Part shown: positions 1 through 5,332 of the stretch, piece by piece | How the letters are laid out: each line of letters opens with the position of its first letter | How positions within the stretch are numbered: position 1 is the stretch's first letter | Assembly: GCA_021850345.1 (NCBI GenBank) | Contig: JAJZMN010000204.1 | Coordinates: 1 to 6,349, forward strand | Source of the DNA: Actinomycetes bacterium | GTDB taxonomy: Bacteria > Actinomycetota > Acidimicrobiia > Acidimicrobiales > RAAP-2 | Direction of reading: 5' to 3' | DNA length: 6,349 nucleotides | The notes under the pieces: generated by a model | Seen by the model: only the letters and a program-made list of their open reading frames with translations | The model's database searches: none | What the model was told of the DNA's origin: nothing | Translations under genes and position numbers: made by a program

Positions 1-1533
1 CTCGACGAATTGCCGGACCTGGTAGGTCGCCGGCACGCGGTAGACGACGACCACGTCGGCCCGATCGCCAAGCTCGACGATGTCCGGGTGCCGATAGTGG
101 CGGACGTCGGTGTGGACACCGATGAGCGAGAGCGCCTCAGCGGGAAGGTGCGCCCGGTACCGAAGCGGCGCTCCGTCGATGCCGACGACGAAGAGCACCC
201 GTTCGACGGTGCGCTTCGGGCCTGGTCGCCCGCCGTCCCGCCCGCGTGGCGGCGGCGACCCGAGGCGCCGCTCTGCGCCGGGGCCCGCGCAGAGGGCCTC
301 CGCGTAGATCGCCTCGAGCCGGTCGCAGTGTGCCCCGACAGCGGTCAGCTCCACGTCGCGTGCTGCACTCGAGAGCCGCTCGTAAAGGGCGCGGTCCCCG
401 GCGAGCTCCGCCATGGCCGCCGCAAGCGCCCCTGGATCGTCCTGGGGCACGACGAGGCCGTTCACGCGGTCGGTGACGACCTCTTCGGGTCCGAGGCAGG
501 TGGTGGTCAGCACCGGAACGCCCATCGCGAGCGCCTCGCGCGTGAGGATCGAGTAGGTCTCTTGCATGACCGAGGGCACGACCAGCACGTCGGCGTCCGA
601 GAGCACGCGGGGCAGTGCCTCGGGGGGAAACGCCGGGTGAGCGCGGACGTTCTGCGCCGGCGCGTCGAGCGCGTCGCCGGCGGACAGGGCTGTCGGCTCC
701 TCGACGCCGTAGAGGTCGGCAGACCATCCGGGTATCGCGGCCAGCGAGCGGAGCGCCTCTCGCAGCACCGGCAACCCCTTCATCGGGTCCGACCCTCCGG
801 CGAAGACGAACCTGATGCCGCGGTCCGGGTCGGTCGGCGCGGGTTCAGGTCGCGACGTGACCTCTCCCGGCACCTCGACCCCGTCGACGGGGTTGTCGAG
901 GACGACCAGCTGCTCGGGCGGAACGCCGTTCGCGTGAAGGACCGCTGCAGCGCTTTGCGACACCGCGACGACGCGGGCCGCCCGTCGAAGCGCTGACGTC
1001 GTGAACGCCGTGCGATCGTCGAGCCAGTTGCGGTCGACCGCGCACTGGCACACGCCGGCGGCGACGACAAGAGCGCAAGGGTGGTAGTCCCGGTCGCAGA
1101 GGAACTGGCGGCCGCACCACCACCAGAAGTCGTGGGCCGTGACGACGCACGGCACCCCGTGCCGGTCCGCCTCGATCAAGAGGCCCGCACCGAGGCCCTG
1201 CATCGAGTGGAAGTGGACGACGTCGGGTTCGAACCGGCCCAGCACGGTCGCGAACTCGGCGGCCGCGTCGGGATTGTCGAAGTTGCGGCGGCTCGTCCAG
1301 TCGATGGCGTCGTCGGTGGAGAACCACCGCACCGGAACCGAGCCGTGCGCTTCAGCGTCGCCGGCGTCCCCGTCGAACGCGTCGCCCGATCGGTGTGGTT
1401 GACCGATCCACCCCGCGAAGACCCTCACGTCGTGGCCGCGCCGGGCGAGCTCGCGCGCGCTGCGGAACGGCACGAGCGTTCCGCCACTGACGAAGTTCGG
1501 CGGGAAGTGGGCCGAGACGACGAGGATCCTCAC
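1..1533 (-). CDS. Two-module glycosyltransferase: GT4 domain plus start of a second module (3' end beyond left edge)
   Basis: The enzyme probably transfers a sugar from an activated donor during surface glycan assembly; donor and acceptor are unknown. I translated 511 codons from GTG 1533 to base 1 with no stop, so the C-terminus is missing. Residues 1-410 form a GT-B fold GT4 module. It opens with MRILVVSAHFPPNFVSGG (first strand and glycine loop), then DVVHFHS (104-110), TAHDFWWWCGRQFLC (132-146) with further Cys at 153, 162 and 164, FVFAGGSDPMKG (242-253), and E325-x7-E333 followed by ALAMGVPV, the classic GT4 donor-site motif. A Gly/Pro/Arg linker (416-442) leads to RVLFVVGIDGAPLRYR (445-460) and ADVVVVYRVPAT (492-503), which look like the start of another glycosyltransferase-like (possibly CgeB-type) module. 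The start is supported by a Shine-Dalgarno-like site and a GTGA overlap with the upstream gene. The GT4 family call is strong; the second module is inferred from about 70 residues. Confidence 0.9.
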   Translation of the reverse strand, partial: MRILVVSAHFPPNFVSGGTLVPFRSARELARRGHDVRVFAGWIGQPHRSGDAFDGDAGDAEAHGSVPVRWFSTDDAIDWTSRRNFDNPDAAAEFATVLGRFEPDVVHFHSMQGLGAGLLIEADRHGVPCVVTAHDFWWWCGRQFLCDRDYHPCALVVAAGVCQCAVDRNWLDDRTAFTTSALRRAARVVAVSQSAAAVLHANGVPPEQLVVLDNPVDGVEVPGEVTSRPEPAPTDPDRGIRFVFAGGSDPMKGLPVLREALRSLAAIPGWSADLYGVEEPTALSAGDALDAPAQNVRAHPAFPPEALPRVLSDADVLVVPSVMQETYSILTREALAMGVPVLTTTCLGPEEVVTDRVNGLVVPQDDPGALAAAMAELAGDRALYERLSSAARDVELTAVGAHCDRLEAIYAEALCAGPGAERRLGSPPPRGRDGGRPGPKRTVERVLFVVGIDGAPLRYRAHLPAEALSLIGVHTDVRHYRHPDIVELGDRADVVVVYRVPATYQVRQFVE

Positions 1534-2876
1534 TCCGCCCACCTGCGGGCCGTACGGTACGCAGCCCGGGCCAGCGCCCGAAGCGCCGACCGGAGGTCGG
1601 GCGTCGCGTCCTGCTGACCTGCGGTCTGACCTGCGGTGGCTGTCGGGTGCGGCGCGCTGTCCGCTTCGGGTGGCACCAGGCGGGGCTGGTCGGCGGCACG
1701 CCAGGGGTCCGCGCAGTATTCGAGGAGCGGCGCGGCCACCCGGTCCCAGCGGAAGCGCTGCCCGACGCGCCGGACCGCCTCTTGGTCCGGAGGCTCCGTC
1801 GCCATCTTCTTGATGCCTTCTGCGACCGCGTCGACGTCGCCGGGCGCCACCGCGACGCCGATGCCCTCTTCGTCGACGAGCTCGCTCAGCACGTCACCGC
1901 TCGTCATCACCGTCGGCAAGCCGGCCCAGAGGTAGTCGAGCACCCGCGTGCGGAAGGAGTACCTCGCCTCGAGGTGCTCGAGGTTGGTGCTGACGCCCAC
2001 GGTGGCATCGAGCAGCGCGGCCGCCCGGTGTTCGTAAGGGACCCACGACGAGTTGAACGCGACGGTCGACGGGACCATCTCGAGGGTGTCGGCGACGCGG
2101 CGGAGCTCTTGCGCGACGGGCATCTCGGGGATCTGCGGATTGGGATGGCCCATGCCCATGAAGACGAGGAAGATGTCCGGGAGCTCGGACCGCAGCAGGT
2201 GGACGGCCCGGAGCACCGTGAGGGGGTCGAGCCAGTCGTAGACGCCGCCTCCCCACAAGACGATCGGCCAGGGACGCGTCCCGGCAGGGATGATCGCGTC
2301 GAGCCCGGGACCCTCGCGCGCCGGCGGCTCGGCGGGCACCCCGAAGGGGACGACGGCGAGCAGCCGCTGGAGGGCTTCGTCGCCCCGATGGGTCCGGGCG
2401 TTCACCCGCCCGGTCGAGGTCAACGAGCCGAGCCAGAAGTCGCGCTGCCGTTCGCTCGCGCACAGGAAGAAATCGCCGCGCGCGAGGTCCCGGTTCACGA
2501 CCTGGACCAGCTGCCCGACGACCGCATCGGCCTGCGCGGGCGCCGACGCCCGCATTGCGAGGTTCTCCAGGTGGTAGGGATCGTAGATGTCGATGACGAC
2601 GGGTTTGTCGGTGGCGCCGACGAAGGGGTAGCGCGTGACGAGACTGCCCGGTCCGACGACGACCGTCATCCAGTCGCACAGCGCTTCGACCCCCTTTTCG
2701 TCTGCGAAGCGCACGTCCATCTTCGGATGGCTCCGGTTGCACGCCACCGAGCTCACGAGGGTTACGTCGTGATCGGAGGACAGGGCCTCGGCAAGATGCC
2801 ACGCCCGGATCGCCGGTCCCGGCATCCTCTCGGTCAAGGGGTCCGTCGTGACGAACAACAGGCGTTGGCGGGTCAT
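1530..2876 (-). CDS. GT4-family glycosyltransferase (448 aa), paralogue of the C-terminal domain of the divergent fusion gene
   Basis: A predicted cytoplasmic or membrane-associated sugar transferase of surface glycan synthesis; substrate unknown. Starting at ATG 2876, the protein opens with RLLFVTTDP and MPGPAIRAWHLAEAL (18-32), the usual first strand and helix of this GT4 subfamily. Then come VVIDIYDPYHLENL (93-106), GDFFLCASERQRDFW (134-148), VVPFGVP (175-181), VLWGGGVYDWLDP (206-218, start of the donor-binding half), FMGMGHPNPQ (239-248) and SFRTRVLDYLWAGLP (307-321). The normal E-x7-E pair is not present in that form: the second acid is Asp314 and the nearest Glu is at 303. The tail (about 395-448) is low complexity and ends in an Arg/Ala-rich, possibly amphipathic helix. 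The reading frame continues upstream to 3137, but that part has no family similarity. No clear Shine-Dalgarno precedes 2876; GTG 2933 is a weaker alternative. It overlaps the next gene by 4 bp. Confidence 0.92.
   Translation of the reverse strand: MTRQRLLFVTTDPLTERMPGPAIRAWHLAEALSSDHDVTLVSSVACNRSHPKMDVRFADEKGVEALCDWMTVVVGPGSLVTRYPFVGATDKPVVIDIYDPYHLENLAMRASAPAQADAVVGQLVQVVNRDLARGDFFLCASERQRDFWLGSLTSTGRVNARTHRGDEALQRLLAVVPFGVPAEPPAREGPGLDAIIPAGTRPWPIVLWGGGVYDWLDPLTVLRAVHLLRSELPDIFLVFMGMGHPNPQIPEMPVAQELRRVADTLEMVPSTVAFNSSWVPYEHRAAALLDATVGVSTNLEHLEARYSFRTRVLDYLWAGLPTVMTSGDVLSELVDEEGIGVAVAPGDVDAVAEGIKKMATEPPDQEAVRRVGQRFRWDRVAAPLLEYCADPWRAADQPRLVPPEADSAPHPTATAGQTAGQQDATPDLRSALRALARAAYRTARRWAE
1539..1544 (-). 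promoter_or_regulatory. Ribosome binding site for the GTG start at 1533
   Basis: On the minus strand AGGTGG lies five bases before the GTG. It sits inside the last codons of the upstream gene, whose TGA shares bases with this GTG (GTGA, 1533-1530). Re-initiation or coupled translation is the likely way the second protein is made. Confidence 0.55.
1614..1637. repeat. 12-bp perfect tandem duplication within the GT4 gene
   Basis: CTGACCTGCGGT occurs twice in direct succession (1614-1625 and 1626-1637). On the minus strand it encodes TAGQTAGQ in the low-complexity C-terminal linker of the gene at 1530-2876. The unit is a multiple of three, so a gain or loss would not shift the frame. It is probably replication slippage in a tolerant region. 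Confidence 0.85.
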
Positions 2877-3006
2877 CGCGGGAGGGGCCCGACCCTGTTG
2901 GGCAGGGCTACGATCATGGACAGTCCTTAGCACCCGCGGCCCACCGGCACCAACGACCCTGACTCCATCACCAGCACAGAGCGAGACGTCGAGCGATTGC
3001 CTCGTC
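2877..3006. promoter_or_regulatory. Divergent intergenic region between the two glycosyltransferase transcripts
   Basis: This stretch separates the minus-strand pair from the plus-strand fusion gene. It is visibly richer in A and T than its surroundings: read in the plus-strand gene's frame, roughly half the codons from about 2890 to 2980 end in A or T, whereas few do after 2985, which argues that it is untranslated. It holds TACGAT at 2909-2914, a possible plus-strand -10 element with no convincing -35; a 9-bp palindrome GGACAGTCC (2918-2926); and a small hairpin CCCTG/CAGGG (2893-2907). Promoters for both directions must lie here or nearby, but I cannot place either with certainty. Confidence 0.5.
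2893..2907. other. Short inverted repeat in the divergent spacer
   Basis: CCCTG (2893-2897) and CAGGG (2903-2907) form a five-base stem around TTGGG. It lies 17 to 31 bases upstream of ATG 2876 on the minus strand, so it could fold in that gene's leader or act as an operator. Short stems are common by chance in such GC-rich DNA. Confidence 0.25.
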
Positions 3007-5274
3007 GTGTGGGAAGGGCGTGACGACGCCGGACCCGCATGGTCGCTTCCACGCGGGGATCTCGACGCCCCCGGCTCCGCCATCGGGCTCCGCGTTGCCC
3101 ACGTCGGGGGTGCAGGCTCGCTCGGGAGGCGCCGCAACGGCGCGCTGCGCGGGTCGCAAGAGCCATTCGTGTGCTTCGTGCCCGAGGGCGCGCAGGTGAC
3201 GCCCGACGACGTCCTCGGGGCGGTGCGCCACCTCCGCGAGGACGTGCAGCTGTCGGCCGCGGCCGTGGGGGAAGGCCTCCCGGGGAGCGGTCAGGTGACC
3301 TTCTTCGGCTTGTCCTGGCAGGCCGAGCGCGCCCTGGCGCGTCGGGACGTGCTGGCCGCCCTCTACGGGCCCGTCGTGATCCGGCGCGCCGACGTGGAGG
3401 CGATCGGCGGGTACGCCGAGGATCTGGGCGACGCGGCGGCGGAGCTGGACGTCGGCTGGCGGCTGTGGCTGTCCGGCGGGCGCGTGCAGGACCTGCGGTC
3501 GCCGGCCGCCGGGCGCGACGCGAGGAGCGACGCAGCAAGCTCGCCGGAGGCGCCGCGGGTGCCGACGCGGCCGCGTCCGGGTGAGCGCGTGGACCCCGCG
3601 CACCTCGTGGACGCGCTGAAGGTCGCGTGGCGCTGCCTCGACGAGGAACGCGCCACCGCAGCGGTCGCAGGGGGACTCCTCCTCGCACCACGGCTGTTGG
3701 AGACAGGGGGCGCCGAATCGGTGCTGCGGTCGCTCAGCGAGTCCCTCGCGAGCTCCGGGGATGCGAGGCCGGCCGTGCAGCGGACGAGAACGCGCGACGA
3801 CCCAGAGATCCTGCACCTGCTCGGCGACCCGCTCGACGTGCCGTGGCTCGAACCGGCCGAGGCGGACCAGCTTGTCGACGAGCTGTCCCTCGCAGCGCTG
3901 TTCGGACGGCGCCGACGCGTGCTCGTGGTCACCGGGGACGTCGTCGGCCCGGGCATGGCCGGCCCCGCGATCCGCGCCTGGCACATGGCCGAGTGCCTGG
4001 GCCACGAGCACGACGTGGTGCTCGCGACCACGTCTGGGCGCTGCACGGGTGACGGTGCCGGCTTTCGCCTCGAGGCCCCCGATGCGGCCCGCTTCGAGCA
4101 GCTCGCGGCCTGGTGCGAGATCGTCGTGGTGCAGGGGTTCGTCCTCCTGCACGTGCCCGCGCTTCGACGTCCGGACAAGATCATGGTCGTCGACGGCTAC
4201 GACATCTTGCACCTCGAGGCGCTCGAGCTCTCCAAGCGCGCGACGGGAGGCGCTCGCGAAGAGCACATCGGTGCCTCCCTGCACGTGCTCAACGAGCAGG
4301 CGGCGCGCGGGGACTTCTTCGTCTGCGCCAGCGAGAAGCAGCGCGACTACTGGATCGGACACCTCTCCGCGCTCGGGCGCGTCAACGCCTCCACCTACGG
4401 CCACGACCCCATCCTTCGCTCGCTCGTCGACGTCGTGCCCTTCGGCTTGCCGGCGAGCGTGCCGAAGCGGACCGGCCCGGGGCCGAGGGAGACCATCCGG
4501 GGCATCGGTCCCGACGACGACGTCCTGTTGTGGGCAGGAGGCATCTACGACTGGCTCGATCCCGCCCTGCTCGTGCGCGCGGTGGACCGTCTGCGCCACC
4601 GGCGCCCGCAGGTGCGGCTCGTGTTCATGGGGATGCGCCATCCCAATCCCGAGGTGCCGGTCATGGCGATGGCGCTCGAGGCCCGTCACCTCGCACGTTC
4701 GCTCGGGCTCGAGGGGACCCACGTCTTTTTCAACGAGGGATGGGTGGACTACGACAGCCGGCAGAACTGGCTGCTCGACGCGGACATCGGGGTGAGCACC
4801 CACTTCGAGCACGCCGAGACGGCGTTCGCCTTCCGGACCCGGGTGCTCGACTACCTGTGGGCGGGCCTTCCCGTCGTCGCGACGGCGGGGGATGCGTTCG
4901 CGGACTTGATCGCGCGTGAAGGGCTCGGCCGCGTCGTCGCGGCCGGGGATGTCGACGGTCTCGAGCAGGCGCTCTACGAGCTCCTGAGCGATCCGCGGGC
5001 GTCAGCCGTCTGCCGCGAGAACGTCGAGCGCGTGCGCCAGGCATTCGAGTGGCCGACGACCTTGGAGCCGCTGCTGCGCTTTTGCCGCGCGCCCTCGCGT
5101 GCGGCGGACAACCTTTCCTCTCCGTCGCGTGCGTCGACGGACGGCGCGACGGCACGGCTGATGCGGCGTACGCGGACCGCTGCGGCGCTCTACGCCCAGG
5201 GCGGCGCGCAGGCCGTCCTGCGCGTCGCCGCTCAGCGGCTGCGCCGCGCCAGCCCCGCCGACCGGTCGCGCTGA
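3007..5274 (+). CDS. Fusion protein: degenerate GT2-like domain followed by GT4 glycosyltransferase domain
   Basis: Residues are counted from GTG 3007 (755 aa). Residues 1-160 resemble the middle and end of a GT2 (GT-A) domain: GRRRNGALRGSQEPFVCF (40-57) fits the conserved arN.gl..a.g.yv.f segment, and RRADVEAIGGYAEDL (126-140) plus ELDVGWRLWLSG (146-157) fit the usual GG.de and D.gwRl segments. The metal-binding DxD position reads VPEGA, and the first strand and helix are absent, so catalysis by this half is doubtful. A variable linker (161-300) precedes a GT4 domain (303-697): AGPAIRAWHMAECL, DGYDILHLEALEL, GDFFVCASEKQRDYW, LLWAGGIYDWLDP, FMGMRHPNPE, FFNEGWVDY and FRTRVLDYLWAGLP. This half closely matches the divergent gene at 1530-2876. 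The tail (700-755) is basic and may touch the membrane. The start is uncertain: the frame is open from GTG 2848, which has AAGGGG before it, but that overlaps the other gene and uses noncoding-like codons. CTG 2959 is another option. The product is probably a surface glycan transferase. Confidence 0.88.
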   Translation: MWEGRDDAGPAWSLPRGDLDAPGSAIGLRVAHVGGAGSLGRRRNGALRGSQEPFVCFVPEGAQVTPDDVLGAVRHLREDVQLSAAAVGEGLPGSGQVTFFGLSWQAERALARRDVLAALYGPVVIRRADVEAIGGYAEDLGDAAAELDVGWRLWLSGGRVQDLRSPAAGRDARSDAASSPEAPRVPTRPRPGERVDPAHLVDALKVAWRCLDEERATAAVAGGLLLAPRLLETGGAESVLRSLSESLASSGDARPAVQRTRTRDDPEILHLLGDPLDVPWLEPAEADQLVDELSLAALFGRRRRVLVVTGDVVGPGMAGPAIRAWHMAECLGHEHDVVLATTSGRCTGDGAGFRLEAPDAARFEQLAAWCEIVVVQGFVLLHVPALRRPDKIMVVDGYDILHLEALELSKRATGGAREEHIGASLHVLNEQAARGDFFVCASEKQRDYWIGHLSALGRVNASTYGHDPILRSLVDVVPFGLPASVPKRTGPGPRETIRGIGPDDDVLLWAGGIYDWLDPALLVRAVDRLRHRRPQVRLVFMGMRHPNPEVPVMAMALEARHLARSLGLEGTHVFFNEGWVDYDSRQNWLLDADIGVSTHFEHAETAFAFRTRVLDYLWAGLPVVATAGDAFADLIAREGLGRVVAAGDVDGLEQALYELLSDPRASAVCRENVERVRQAFEWPTTLEPLLRFCRAPSRAADNLSSPSRASTDGATARLMRRTRTAAALYAQGGAQAVLRVAAQRLRRASPADRSR

Positions 5275-5289
5275 GGCACCGGGCCCGTT

Positions 5290-5308
5290 GCCGCTCCGGC
5301 CGAGCGGC
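5290..5308. terminator. GC-rich hairpin between convergent genes
   Basis: GCCGCTC (5290-5296) and GAGCGGC (5302-5308) make a perfect seven-base stem with a five-base loop CGGCC. It begins 16 bases after the plus-strand stop and could stop transcription from both sides. No T-run follows on either strand, which is common for actinobacterial terminators but makes the call less certain. Confidence 0.5.
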
Positions 5309-5311
5309 CCC

Positions 5312-5330
5312 GTTCCTGCTGCGAAGGAAC
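5312..5330. terminator. Second hairpin just past the ppx stop codon
   Basis: GTTCCT (5312-5317) and AGGAAC (5325-5330) form a six-base stem with a seven-base loop. Read on the minus strand it starts two bases after the TAG of the phosphatase gene. With the neighbouring hairpin it fills most of the 58-bp convergent spacer, so the two may act as a tandem bidirectional terminator. No T-run follows. Confidence 0.4.
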
Positions 5331-5332
5331 TC

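Noticed and set aside
10..996. Long plus-strand open frame of 328 codons
   Set aside because: It is the mirror frame of the minus-strand GT4 gene; its translation is Arg/Asp/Gly/Val-rich with no domain, while the minus strand gives clear GT4 motifs.
1647..2930. Plus-strand open frame of 427 codons
   Set aside because: Antisense shadow of the GT4 gene at 1530-2876; no recognisable motif and a His/Arg/Asp-rich composition typical of shadows in high-GC DNA.
2916..2930. Tiny ATG-TAG frame encoding MDSP in the divergent spacer, as a possible leader peptide
   Set aside because: Four codons, no ribosome binding site and no regulatory codon pattern; chance occurrence.
2877..3137. N-terminal extension of the minus-strand GT4 gene to an ATG at 3137
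   Set aside because: The extra 87 residues show no family similarity and would overlap the coding start of the divergent gene; the family-typical N-terminus begins at ATG 2876.
2968..4812. Minus-strand open frame of 614 codons
   Set aside because: Antisense shadow of the fusion gene, whose plus-strand frame has conserved glycosyltransferase motifs throughout.
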